From contig PWNQ01000200.1 in NCBI GenBank assembly GCA_003557725.1, positions 1 through 33,082 on the forward strand: a stretch of DNA of 33,082 bases, in the 5' to 3' direction. A model generated the notes under the pieces. The model saw only the letters and a list, made by a program, of their open reading frames with translations. It did not search any database and had not been told where the DNA came from. The DNA is from Bacteroidales bacterium. Lineage in GTDB: Bacteria > Bacteroidota > Bacteroidia > Bacteroidales > PWNQ01. Positions 22,531 through 30,810 of the stretch are shown piece by piece. Each line of letters opens with the position of its first letter. The stretch's first letter is position 1. A program made the position numbers and the translations under genes.

Positions 22531-25179
22531 TTGATCAGGGGAAAAAAAACATCATTTGGGCTGTTATATTTTGCCAGCGTGCTTGCCTTTATCAGCCTGA
22601 TCCAGAGCTGTTCTACCCATAAAAACACCTGGACTCGCCGCACTTACCACAATGTGACGGCCAGATATAATGCGTACTGGAATGGCAATCAGGCTTATAT
22701 GCAGGGGAGGCAACAAATTATTGATGCCCATGAAGATAACTTTGACCAGATAATACCCGTTTTTCGTTTGGCCGATGAAGTGGCGGCCCAGTCGGCCACC
22801 CCACAAATGAACCGGGCCATTGACAAAGCCGCCAAAGTGATCCGGGAACACTCCATGGAGTTTAATGGCATCGAGTATAATAACTGGATCGACAATTCCT
22901 ATCTTCTTATGGGCAAAGCCCATTTTTACAAGCAGGAATACATGCTGTCCATGCGCTTTTTCAACTTTGTAATTTCCAAGTACCACCGTAAGGATCTAAT
23001 CTATGATGCCATGACCTGGCGTGCCAAAACCAGCGTTGTTATGGGCAATTATGATGCTGCCCTCAACACTTTGGATGAAGTTCAGTTCTTTGACAGCCGT
23101 GGGCAGGTCTCTAAAGAGGCCAAACGCATTTACCCCAGAGTATATGCAGATGCATACATTCATCTGGGGGAATATGACAAAGCCCTGGAATGGCTGGATA
23201 AATCCATAAAGGCCGCCAGCAAAAGAGATGTGCGTTACCGAATGCAGTTTATAAAAGGGCAGGTCCTTATGGAAAAAGGGGAGTACGAAAGAGCCGCTAA
23301 AGTCTTTAGTAATCTTTCCCGGCGCAATACCTCTTACGAGATCAATTTCTATTCCCGGATCAATATTGCACTGGCCTTTCGTTCAGGTATGGATGATTAT
23401 GAGATCACCGAAGAGCTGTATACCATGCTTGACAATCCCAACAATCGTGATTATCAGGATGTAATTTATTACGCGCTGGCTCAGGTAGCCCTGGAGGAGA
23501 ACAAGGACAATAAAGGGATCACATATTTACGTAAATCAGTGAGCAGAAGCACCATAAACAGCCGTCAAAAAGCCATTTCCTCGCTGGAGCTGGGCGAAAT
23601 ATTTTTAGATGATAAAGAGTACACTTTATCACAGGCATATTATGATACGGCTATGGCCTTTTTACCCCAGGAGTACCCCAATTATGAGCAGTTGCAACTG
23701 CGTCATCTGGTCCTGTCCGACCTGGTAGACAATTTGGTTAAAGTACAGCATCAGGACAGTTTACAGCGTATCGCACAAATGCCTCCCGGGCAAAGGTCCC
23801 GCTTTATTAACGATCTGATCCTTCAAATTGAAAAAGAGGAAGAGCAATCCCGCCGTGAAGAACAGCAGCGTATGCGGGCCATTACCGACACGCGTATCAG
23901 TGATGCCCGCGACCGGCGAACGGGCGGAGGTAGTGGACAATGGTACTTCTATAACAACCAGGCTAAAAGCTTTGGGTTCTCTGAATTCCGAAACCAATGG
24001 GGAGAACGCAAGCTGGAAGATAACTGGCGGTTCAATTCGGTGGGCTCGGATGCGGTATTTGGTGATAGCCCCCAATATGCAACCGGAGAAATTGCCGACA
24101 ACGATACACTGGAACAAGGAGAGCGACTGAGTAAAAAGGATGCGGATTATTACCTGCGTGATTTACCTCTTACCGATTCAGCCATGGCCATATCCGACAG
24201 CATTATTAAATATGCCCTTTTTAACCTTGGGCTACTTTATCAGGAAAGGCTGCAAAACTTTGAAAAAGCCATTGAAAGCCACGAAGAGCTCCTGGAGCGC
24301 TTTCCCAACAGCAAGTATACCCTTCAGTCTTACTTCTATTTAGCCCGGAATCACAGAAGAATGGGAAACAGCAATAAAGCGGATGAATACCAGCAGCTTA
24401 TCCTTAACAACTTCCCCGATAGCGAGTACGCAAAGTTTATCCGGGATCCGGACTACTTTTCTTCCCTTAATGAACAGCGCGGAGAAGCAGAACAGTACTA
24501 TGAAAAAGTATGGAAAACCTATTCCAACAATAACTTTCAGCAAACCGTTTCCATGGCAGATACCGGAATGGCACGCTTTCAAGGATCAGAAGCTGAAGCC
24601 AGATTGGCCTTGCTAAAGGCTTATGCCAAAGGGAAAATGGCCGATTCCACCCGCTATGCTCAAACACTGGAGTATGTTGTTAACAATTTTTCTCGAACGG
24701 AACCCGGTGTACAGGCACAGGTTATGTTGCAGGCACTGCAAAATAAACAACAACAGAAAACAGAACCCAAAGAAGAACAGGCAACAGAAACCCAAACGGA
24801 ACAACAAATTTATACCTTTGAACCCCAGCAAATGCAATTGTATATCGCCATATTTGAAATGGAAGGCCTTTCCATTAACAGGATACAAATTGCCTACTCT
24901 GACTTTAACAAAGAATATTTCGGAAACAAAAGCCTGTCCGTTAATAGTGTATACCTGGATAATACCCGACAAATGCTTACCATTAGCCGGTTCGACAATA
25001 AGGAAGATGGCCTTAGATACTACCGATATGTGAATAATAACCAAGCCATTCAGTCCTACTTTAACGCAGGAAATGCCAAGCATTTTATTATTTCGGTAAA
25101 TGATTATTCCTCCTTTTATAAAAATAAAGATGTGAATAAGTATCTAAAATTTTTCACCACAAACTATTTGAATCCATAG
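22531..25179 (+). CDS. porW: PorW/SprE-like TPR lipoprotein (type IX secretion / gliding)
   Basis: This 882-residue exported lipoprotein has signal peptide and lipobox LIQSC with Cys27. The mature protein opens with THKNTWTRRTYHNVTARYNAYWNG, then TPR-type helices (YNNWIDNSYLLMGKAHFYKQEY, DAMTWRAKTSVVMGNYDAAL, ALFNLGLLYQERLQNFEKAI) and ends in a beta-rich domain (IAYSDFNKEYF ... FDNKEDGLRYYRYV). This layout and length fit SprE of Flavobacterium and its homologue PorW, outer-membrane-associated parts of type IX secretion. No ATG exists near the start; TTG at 22531 is the best start and directly overlaps the TGA of an 11-codon frame beginning at 22499. The function assignment is by architecture. 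Confidence 0.8.
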   Translation: MIRGKKTSFGLLYFASVLAFISLIQSCSTHKNTWTRRTYHNVTARYNAYWNGNQAYMQGRQQIIDAHEDNFDQIIPVFRLADEVAAQSATPQMNRAIDKAAKVIREHSMEFNGIEYNNWIDNSYLLMGKAHFYKQEYMLSMRFFNFVISKYHRKDLIYDAMTWRAKTSVVMGNYDAALNTLDEVQFFDSRGQVSKEAKRIYPRVYADAYIHLGEYDKALEWLDKSIKAASKRDVRYRMQFIKGQVLMEKGEYERAAKVFSNLSRRNTSYEINFYSRINIALAFRSGMDDYEITEELYTMLDNPNNRDYQDVIYYALAQVALEENKDNKGITYLRKSVSRSTINSRQKAISSLELGEIFLDDKEYTLSQAYYDTAMAFLPQEYPNYEQLQLRHLVLSDLVDNLVKVQHQDSLQRIAQMPPGQRSRFINDLILQIEKEEEQSRREEQQRMRAITDTRISDARDRRTGGGSGQWYFYNNQAKSFGFSEFRNQWGERKLEDNWRFNSVGSDAVFGDSPQYATGEIADNDTLEQGERLSKKDADYYLRDLPLTDSAMAISDSIIKYALFNLGLLYQERLQNFEKAIESHEELLERFPNSKYTLQSYFYLARNHRRMGNSNKADEYQQLILNNFPDSEYAKFIRDPDYFSSLNEQRGEAEQYYEKVWKTYSNNNFQQTVSMADTGMARFQGSEAEARLALLKAYAKGKMADSTRYAQTLEYVVNNFSRTEPGVQAQVMLQALQNKQQQKTEPKEEQATETQTEQQIYTFEPQQMQLYIAIFEMEGLSINRIQIAYSDFNKEYFGNKSLSVNSVYLDNTRQMLTISRFDNKEDGLRYYRYVNNNQAIQSYFNAGNAKHFIISVNDYSSFYKNKDVNKYLKFFTTNYLNP

Positions 25180-25198
25180 CCTATCTGTGCGGTTTGAC

Positions 25199-25227
25199 AA
25201 TCAAATGTGCCCTTTTTAGACCAGCCT
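25199..25227 (+). repeat. Interspersed inverted-repeat element, copy E (right half only)
   Basis: AATCAAATGTGCCCTTTTTA followed by GACCAGCCT matches the inner-right half of copies C and D. The left arm is absent. It lies 20 bases after the porW stop and may act in 3' end formation there. Confidence 0.6.
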
Positions 25228-25260
25228 GCGGAATTCCAATACATGCTCCCTGAAAAAGAT

Positions 25261-25291
25261 TTTGCTGATTGCGAAATAACCCTTATTTTTG
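25261..25291 (+). promoter_or_regulatory. Canonical Bacteroidota promoter for the bactofilin-ATP synthase run (TTTG-N19-TATTTTTG)
   Basis: TTTG at 25261-25264 and TATTTTTG at 25284-25291 are separated by exactly 19 bases. The leader to the bactofilin ATG is about 95 bases and carries a perfect 10-bp palindrome CCATGCATGG at 25331-25340. All genes to 31725 run in this direction with short gaps, so this is likely a main promoter of the F1Fo genes. Confidence 0.78.
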
Positions 25292-25393
25292 GGCAATAAA
25301 CTAACACTGTAATACTCCATGTATGACACGCCATGCATGGCCATGTTTATAATATTGTTTATTTGTTAGTTAACTTAAATACGTGAGTCAAAG

Positions 25394-25840
25394 ATGAAAA
25401 AAAATAAAATGACAAAAAGCACTGAGTCCGACAGTAGTGCCATAAACATTCTGGATTCGGGAACCATTATTCAGGGAGATCTTCAGTCTGCCGGCAAGCT
25501 GCGCATAGACGGGAAGGTCATAGGAACCATCATGGCAAAAGACAAAGTAATACTGGGTCAAAATGGCATGATTGAGGGGGAAGTTACCTGTAAAAGTGCG
25601 GAGGTTTCGGGTAAGATCAAAGGGACCCTTGTAGTAAAAGAGCTTCTCTCCCTCAATTCCTCGGCAAACATTGAGGGGGAAGTATATACCCGTAAGCTGG
25701 CCATTGAGCCGGGAGCGGTTTTCAATGCCAGCTGCCGAATGTCCGACACCCCTGAAAATACTGCCGGAAAAGACCAGCACACTTATGAAAAAGAAAAATC
25801 GCCGGAAAATTCAAAACAACAACAGGGACAGCCTGCGTGA
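25394..25840 (+). CDS. Bactofilin
   Basis: This 148-residue cytoskeletal protein has a central bactofilin domain (about 20-115) of short glycine-punctuated beta repeats: GTIIQGDLQSAGKLRIDGKV, KVILGQNGMIEGEV, AEVSGKIKGTLV and SANIEGEVYTRKLAIEPGAVF. Such proteins form a right-handed beta-helix that polymerises into membrane-bound filaments used for cell shape or for placing wall enzymes. The C-terminal tail (about 116-148) is polar and disordered. The last 56 bases overlap the atpZ gene in another frame. Its place at the head of the ATP synthase run may reflect co-transcription only. A second start at 25409 is possible. Confidence 0.9.
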   Translation: MKKNKMTKSTESDSSAINILDSGTIIQGDLQSAGKLRIDGKVIGTIMAKDKVILGQNGMIEGEVTCKSAEVSGKIKGTLVVKELLSLNSSANIEGEVYTRKLAIEPGAVFNASCRMSDTPENTAGKDQHTYEKEKSPENSKQQQGQPA

Positions 25841-26015
25841 GTATGCCAGGTATTCCGGTATTGCAGCACAGATGATGGTGATTATTACGGCAGGAGTGTG
25901 GGGAGGGGTTAAACTGGATGATTTTATTCCCATTTCATTTCCCCTGCTCACAGTGACCCTCTCACTTGCAGCCGTAAGCCTTGCCATCTATATTGCTGTT
26001 AAAGACTTCCTTTAA
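25785..26015 (+). CDS. atpZ: AtpZ-like small membrane protein
   Basis: This 76-residue protein has a basic N-terminus (MKKKNRRKIQNNN) and two membrane helices. The segment LREYARYSGIAAQMMVIITAGVWGGVKLD matches the AtpZ/AtpI family pattern (YSG-x-A-x-Q-M, then GVWGG-x-KLD). AtpZ proteins are linked to F1Fo operons and have been tied to cation handling or c-ring assembly. The ATG at 25785 is chosen because everything upstream in this frame lies inside the bactofilin gene and does not look like the family. The 56-base overlap suggests translational coupling to bactofilin. Confidence 0.82.
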   Translation: MKKKNRRKIQNNNRDSLREYARYSGIAAQMMVIITAGVWGGVKLDDFIPISFPLLTVTLSLAAVSLAIYIAVKDFL

Positions 26016-26023
26016 ATATACAA

Positions 26024-26458
26024 ATGTTTTATAAATTTGTAATACCACCAGATATGACAGAGATGAAGCCATTAATCAGAAGTTTTATCCGCAAATTAAC
26101 CATTTTTGCTGCTGTTATTGCCATTGCCGCCATTTTTTTCCGATTAATGGCTCCCCCTCAACACATTACTCCCGCTTGGTTTATCCTGTTGATTTTCTTT
26201 TACCTTCTTACTGCCGGCATATACAGCTTCCTTATATACAGTGCCCGGGAACGCATGGCCAGGTTTAACACCCGGTTTATGCTCACCACAGTGGTAAAAC
26301 TGTTTTTGTTTATGATCATCCTGGTCATATATATCCTTGTTAATACACAAGATGCGGTTAACTTTCTAATCACCTTTTTAATTTACTACCTCTTATTCAC
26401 TGGATTTGAAGTATATAATGTGGCTAAACATACCCGGCGCATTGGAACAGAAAAATGA
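26024..26458 (+). CDS. AtpI-like four-helix membrane protein
   Basis: This 144-residue protein has four predicted membrane helices: LTIFAAVIAIAAIFFRLM, WFILLIFFYLLTAGIYSFLIY, LTTVVKLFLFMIILVIYILV and AVNFLITFLIYYLLFTGFEVY. Sequence identity to known AtpI proteins cannot be judged by eye, but the four-helix size and the position between atpZ and atpB are those of AtpI, which helps c-ring assembly. It starts 8 bases after atpZ; ATGs at 26054 or 26066 are alternatives. The name is by context and topology. Confidence 0.65.
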   Translation: MFYKFVIPPDMTEMKPLIRSFIRKLTIFAAVIAIAAIFFRLMAPPQHITPAWFILLIFFYLLTAGIYSFLIYSARERMARFNTRFMLTTVVKLFLFMIILVIYILVNTQDAVNFLITFLIYYLLFTGFEVYNVAKHTRRIGTEK

Positions 26459-26525
26459 CTACTTAGGTTAGCCATTAATTATCCCGGGTTTTGACAGAAA
26501 CACTTCAATAGTTTGGGAAATAATG

Positions 26526-26533
26526 TATTTTTG
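26526..26533 (+). promoter_or_regulatory. Bacteroidota -7 box (TATTTTTG) before atpB
   Basis: TATTTTTG lies 35 bases before the atpB ATG. No TTTG is found at 19 bases; a TTGACA at 26491 is too far from any matching -10. It is a possible internal promoter for atpB onward. Confidence 0.42.
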
Positions 26534-26568
26534 GCGCGTATTTGGAAGCGGGATATAATTATAAAATT

Positions 26569-27699
26569 ATGGTTTTTAAAATCAGAAGAGTAAAAATAAG
26601 GCCCGGATTGATGCTGCTTACGGGGCTGCTTATGGTCGCCTCTTTGGCCAGTTTATATGCCTCAAATACGGATAACCTCAACGCCAACAAGTCACCGGAG
26701 AAAGCAGACAAGCCCGGTAATGAGCTGGATGCAGGCAAGATTATCCTGGGCAAGGTTTTAGACCATCATGAGTGGCCGTTGTTCAAAATCGGAGACGATT
26801 ATGTTTCCATTCCCCTGCCTATTATTTTATACGACAGGGATGAAGGCACTCTTCATATGTTTATGTCATCCCGTTTTGACCATGGTCATTCTTCTTATAA
26901 AGGCTTTAAGCTCGATGAAGATGAACGCATTGTGCCCGTCAGGGCCGGCACCATGGAGGTTGACCCCACTCGTCGTGCCCCGTTGGACTTTTCCATCACC
27001 ATGACCGCTGCAGGGGTATTTATAACCCTTATAATTATGATGCTTGTCTTTATTCCCATTGCACGCAAATATAAGCGTAAGGGCAATTGCCCTCCAAAAG
27101 GGCTCCAGGCCGTTTTGGAGCCATTGATCCTGTTTGTCCGTGACAACATTGGTGTTGCAGCCATTGGAAAAGATAAATATGAGCGGTTTATGCCCTTTAT
27201 ACTGACCATGTTTTTTTTCATTTTCTTTGCCAACCTGCTGGGGCTGGTTCCCATTTTCCCCGGAGGTGCTAATATTACCGGGAACATTTCCGTGACAATG
27301 GTTTTGGCAGCCATGACTTTTTTCACCATCTGTTTTAGTGGGAACAAGCAATACTGGATGCATATTTTCAACCCTCCCGGCATTCCCTGGTGGCTAAAAT
27401 TTCCCATTCCATTAATGCCCATTATTGAGATTGTGGGGGTGTTTATCAAGCCTTTTGTCCTGATGGTTCGTCTGACGGCCAATATTTTAGCCGGCCATAT
27501 TGTTATTTTAGGGCTGTTGGTACTCATATTTATCATTGGGAACATCAGTGTAACAGCAGGGTATGGAGCCGCGGCCATGGCGGTAATTTTCACGGTTTTC
27601 ATTACATTCCTCAAGTTTCTGGTGGCCTTTATTCAAGCCTATGTATTCACATTGTTATCGGCCATTTATTTAGGCATGGCGGTAGATGATGCACATTAA
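26569..27699 (+). CDS. atpB: F1Fo ATP synthase subunit a
   Basis: This 376-residue membrane subunit forms the two half-channels for ions against the c-ring. It carries the long N-terminal extension usual in Bacteroidota: a signal-like helix (LMLLTGLLMVASLASLYA) and about 110 extracytoplasmic residues rich in D, H and K before the first conserved helix (TMTAAGVFITLIIMMLVF). The essential arginine is Arg301 in MVRLTANILAGHIV. The last helix pair ends FIQAYVFTLLSAIYLGMAVDDAH. The ATG at 26569 is preferred to a TTG at 26542 because it directly precedes the basic start of the signal helix. Confidence 0.95.
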   Translation: MVFKIRRVKIRPGLMLLTGLLMVASLASLYASNTDNLNANKSPEKADKPGNELDAGKIILGKVLDHHEWPLFKIGDDYVSIPLPIILYDRDEGTLHMFMSSRFDHGHSSYKGFKLDEDERIVPVRAGTMEVDPTRRAPLDFSITMTAAGVFITLIIMMLVFIPIARKYKRKGNCPPKGLQAVLEPLILFVRDNIGVAAIGKDKYERFMPFILTMFFFIFFANLLGLVPIFPGGANITGNISVTMVLAAMTFFTICFSGNKQYWMHIFNPPGIPWWLKFPIPLMPIIEIVGVFIKPFVLMVRLTANILAGHIVILGLLVLIFIIGNISVTAGYGAAAMAVIFTVFITFLKFLVAFIQAYVFTLLSAIYLGMAVDDAH

Positions 27700-27734
27700 A
27701 TAAACCCAAATACAAACCAATAACTTTATTCATT

Positions 27735-27995
27735 ATGACAGTTTTAAATGTAGTATTAGAAGCGACAAGCAACATGGCCATCTGGGGCCAGATCGGTGCG
27801 GCTATGGCTGCAGCTATTGTAGCCATTGCGGCCAGTTATGGTATCAGCACCCTCGGCAAAACAGCCCTGGAGTCAACAGCACGCCAACCGGAAGCAGCCG
27901 GAGACATTCGTTCCAACATGATCGTCTCGGCAGCACTTATTGAAGGGGTGGCGTTCTTTGCTATCGTCATTGACTTGTTGATCGTTGTTATGTAA
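27735..27995 (+). CDS. atpE: F1Fo ATP synthase subunit c
   Basis: This 86-residue hairpin of two membrane helices forms the rotor ring. The polar loop ARQPEAAGDIRSNM and the ion-binding Glu70 in ALIEGVAFF are present, with Arg50 to Glu70 spaced 20 residues as Arg41 to Asp61 in E. coli. Glu70 is followed by Gly-Val and not by the Ser/Thr of sodium-binding rings, so proton coupling is likely. The inner-helix glycine motif (GxGxGxG) is replaced: residues 32, 34, 36 and 38 are Ala, Ser, Gly and Ser, with Tyr35 between. A strong hairpin follows the gene. Confidence 0.96.
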   Translation: MTVLNVVLEATSNMAIWGQIGAAMAAAIVAIAASYGISTLGKTALESTARQPEAAGDIRSNMIVSAALIEGVAFFAIVIDLLIVVM

Positions 27996-28011
27996 ATACC
28001 GTAACAACTCC

Positions 28012-28050
28012 GCTTTTTCCCATAGCGGTTGGCTATGGGAAAAAGCTTTT
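28012..28050 (+). terminator. Strong hairpin with T run between atpE and atpF
   Basis: GCTTTTTCCCATAGC (28012-28026) and GCTATGGGAAAAAGC (28032-28046) form a perfect 15-bp stem with loop GGTTG, followed by a T run from 28047. It has the form of an intrinsic terminator or a 3' stabilising structure inside the operon, 17 bases after the atpE stop and 33 bases before atpF. Confidence 0.82.
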
Positions 28051-28083
28051 TGCAGATTATTGTAACCTAAAATATAATGCCTT

Positions 28084-28593
28084 ATGGGATTTGTCGTACT
28101 GGGACTTGTTAGCCCGGGGCTGGGATTGGTTTTTTGGAAAACCGTTGCCTTTCTCATTGTCATGTTCATATTGGGGAAGTTTGCCTGGCCTCCAATTATT
28201 AAAGCCTTAAGCCAGAGAGAAAAAGCCATTGAAGAGGCACTCAGATCAGCCCAAATGGCACGGGATGAGATGAAAGAGTTGGAAGCAAGGAATGAAAAAT
28301 TAATGCAGAAAGCCAAAGAAGAACGGGATGCCGTATTGACTGAAGCACGGAAGATGAAAGATAAGCTCATGGAAGAGGCCAAAAATTCAGCCAAAAAAGA
28401 AGGTGAACGTATCATGGAAGAAACTAAAAAGCAAATTCATTACGAAAGAATGGCTACCATTACAGAGCTAAAAAATGAAGTTGCATCCCTGTCCATTGAC
28501 ATCGCTGAGAAAGTGCTCCAAAAAGAGCTGGAGGATAAAAATAAACACTATTCCCTGATTCAGGAACAACTTAAAAAAGTGAAATTTAATTAA
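28084..28593 (+). CDS. atpF: F1Fo ATP synthase subunit b
   Basis: This 169-residue peripheral-stalk subunit has one N-terminal membrane helix (about 10-30, LGLVFWKTVAFLIVMFIL) followed by KFAWPPIIKALSQREKAIEEAL and a long charged helix, rich in K, E, A and R, up to about residue 140. The end (SLSIDIAEKVLQKELED) is the segment that contacts the delta subunit. Its length fits the family. It lies after the atpE-atpF hairpin and 6 bases before atpH. Confidence 0.95.
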   Translation: MGFVVLGLVSPGLGLVFWKTVAFLIVMFILGKFAWPPIIKALSQREKAIEEALRSAQMARDEMKELEARNEKLMQKAKEERDAVLTEARKMKDKLMEEAKNSAKKEGERIMEETKKQIHYERMATITELKNEVASLSIDIAEKVLQKELEDKNKHYSLIQEQLKKVKFN

Positions 28594-28599
28594 CCCGCC

Positions 28600-29157
28600 A
28601 TGAATATCTCCAAAGTATCGCGGCGATATGCCAAAGCGCTTTTTTATGGAGCCCTGGAAGTGCAAAGCCTGGAACAGGTAAAACAGGATATCCAACTGGC
28701 CGCACTTACCTATACAAACAGCAGGGAGTTGAAAGCCTTTTTGAAAAACCCGGCCATCCATAACAACCTGAAAAAAAGTAGCCTGAAAGCAATCTTTGAA
28801 AACCGTATTAGTGAGATCACCCTCAACTTCCTAATTATTTTAGCCAACAGGAAAAGGGAGCCATTCCTTGCAGAGATTGCTTATGAGTTTGTGGAGTACT
28901 ACAAGGAAAGTAAAAATATCAAAACCGCCCACATCTCCTCAGCTACGGAACTGCGTGACGACCTTCGGAAAGCCTTGCAGGAACACCTGTCACAACAGTT
29001 CCATGCACAAATAGAACTTGAGGAGCGTGTGGATGAGCGGCTTATCGGTGGCATTATTGTAAAAATAGGAGACCGGGAGGTGGATCTCAGCCTGAGCAGA
29101 CAGATCCGCATGCTTTCACGCAATTATAGTGAAAACATTTATGAAGGAAAAATATAA
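28600..29157 (+). CDS. atpH: F1Fo ATP synthase subunit delta
   Basis: This 185-residue F1 subunit links the peripheral stalk to the top of the alpha/beta head. The N-terminal helical domain starts ISKVSRRYAKALFYGALE, the usual RYAKAL signature. The C-terminal part has NFLIILANRKREPFLAEIAYEF and the beta segment ERVDERLIGGIIVKIGDREVDLSLSRQIRML, matching the DxSLIGG-type OSCP/delta motif. It is six bases from atpF and 24 bases from atpA. Confidence 0.94.
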   Translation: MNISKVSRRYAKALFYGALEVQSLEQVKQDIQLAALTYTNSRELKAFLKNPAIHNNLKKSSLKAIFENRISEITLNFLIILANRKREPFLAEIAYEFVEYYKESKNIKTAHISSATELRDDLRKALQEHLSQQFHAQIELEERVDERLIGGIIVKIGDREVDLSLSRQIRMLSRNYSENIYEGKI

Positions 29158-29181
29158 CCGTTCCAAAAATATATAATAGTT

Positions 29182-30780
29182 ATGGCAGAAATAAAGCCCG
29201 CCGAAGTATCGGCAATATTACGGCGCCAGTTGGCAGGACATGATCATGAAGAGGACCTTCGTGAGGTGGGCACGGTAATCCAGGTAGGTGACGGCATTGC
29301 TCGTATTTACGGGCTGGGAAACGTGGAGGCAGGGGAGTTGTTGGAGCTGGAAAAAAGTGGTATAAAAGCCATTGTGCTTAACCTGGAAGAGGATAATGTG
29401 GGTGCGGTTTTACTTGGAGAAGCCGACGACACCCTGGAAGGAGATATTGTGAAACGTACCGGCAAAATTGCCTCTATTGATGTGGGCGAAGGGATGCTGG
29501 GCCGCGTAATTAACACCATTGGAGAGCCCATCGACGGGCGGGGAGAGATTACCGGCGAACGTTACGAAATGCCTCTGGAAAGGAAGGCTCCGGGCGTTAT
29601 TTACAGGCAGCCGGTGAAAAAACCGCTCCAAACAGGGATTAAAGCCATCGACTCTATGATCCCCATTGGGCGAGGACAAAGGGAGTTGATCATTGGTGAC
29701 CGTCAAACAGGAAAAACAGCCATTGCTGTTGATACTATCCTCAACCAAAAAAATAATTACGACCAGGGAGACCCCGTATACTGTATATATGTAGCTATTG
29801 GACAAAAAGGATCCACCGTGGCACAAATCGTGGAAGTGCTTAAAGAAAACGGTGCCATGGACTATACGGTGATCGTTTCGTCAACCGCCTCAGACCCGGC
29901 CGCCATGCAGTTCTACGCTCCCTTTGCCGGCGCATCTATCGCTGAATTCTTCAGAGATACCGGCCGCCATGCACTGGTTATTTATGACGACCTGTCCAAG
30001 CAGGCCATCTCATACCGCGAAGTATCCCTGCTGCTTAAACGACCCCCCGGAAGAGAAGCATTCCCGGGCGACGTATTCTACCTGCACTCCCGATTGCTGG
30101 AACGTGCCGCCAAAATTATTGAATCGGATGACATCGCCAAACAAATGAACAATATCCCCCAATCCATTAAACCACTGATGAAAGGAGGAGGATCATTTAC
30201 CGCTTTACCCATTATTGAAACACAAGCCGGCGACGTGGCAGCCTATATCCCTACCAACGTGATCTCCATTACCGACGGGCAAATATTCCTGGAATCAGAT
30301 CTCTTTAATGCCGGAATTAGACCCGCCATCAACGTGGGAATATCCGTCTCCAGAGTAGGGGGTAGTGCTCAAGTAAAATCAATGAAAAAAGTGGCCGGCA
30401 CACTGAAACTGGACCAGGCATCATACAGAGAGCTGGAAGCATTCTCCAAGTTTGGCTCCGACCTGGATGCCACAACCAAAGCCGTGCTGGAAAAAGGAAA
30501 ACGAAATGTGGAAATCCTTAAACAACCACAATACAGCCCCGTGGAAGTGGAAAAACAAATTGCCATTATCTTCGCCGGTACCAATAACCTGATGAAAAAT
30601 GTACCCGTGAATAAAGTATTTGATTTCGAAAATGACTTCCTTAACCTCCTGGAAATAAAATATAAAGAAACTGTCCTGGATGTGCTGAAATCCGGAAATA
30701 TCACCGACCAGGTTAAAGAAATCTTAACCACCACAGCCAAAGAAATAGCTGAAAAATTTACAGAGAAAAAAGACCAGTAA
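29182..30780 (+). CDS. atpA: F1Fo ATP synthase subunit alpha
   Basis: This 532-residue non-catalytic nucleotide-binding F1 subunit has the beta-barrel domain at the start ([23 protein letters not shown]). The P-loop is GDRQTGKT at 172-179. The alpha-subunit signature [29 protein letters not shown] and the arginine-finger region [22 protein letters not shown] are also present. It is full length with no odd residues at these sites. The partner atpD (beta) and atpC (epsilon) genes are not in this cluster. Confidence 0.98.
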   Translation: MAEIKPAEVSAILRRQLAGHDHEEDLREVGTVIQVGDGIARIYGLGNVEAGELLELEKSGIKAIVLNLEEDNVGAVLLGEADDTLEGDIVKRTGKIASIDVGEGMLGRVINTIGEPIDGRGEITGERYEMPLERKAPGVIYRQPVKKPLQTGIKAIDSMIPIGRGQRELIIGDRQTGKTAIAVDTILNQKNNYDQGDPVYCIYVAIGQKGSTVAQIVEVLKENGAMDYTVIVSSTASDPAAMQFYAPFAGASIAEFFRDTGRHALVIYDDLSKQAISYREVSLLLKRPPGREAFPGDVFYLHSRLLERAAKIIESDDIAKQMNNIPQSIKPLMKGGGSFTALPIIETQAGDVAAYIPTNVISITDGQIFLESDLFNAGIRPAINVGISVSRVGGSAQVKSMKKVAGTLKLDQASYRELEAFSKFGSDLDATTKAVLEKGKRNVEILKQPQYSPVEVEKQIAIIFAGTNNLMKNVPVNKVFDFENDFLNLLEIKYKETVLDVLKSGNITDQVKEILTTTAKEIAEKFTEKKDQ

Positions 30781-30810
30781 CACCCTAAGGTGAAGAATAC
30801 CTAAAGTATT

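Noticed and set aside
26491-26530. A sigma70-type promoter (TTGACA) before atpB
   Set aside because: No -10 hexamer lies 16-18 bases downstream, and Bacteroidota use a different consensus; the TATTTTTG box is the better candidate.
27735-27995. A sodium-dependent c-ring
   Set aside because: Glu70 is followed by Gly and Val, not by the Ser/Thr pair of sodium-binding rings.
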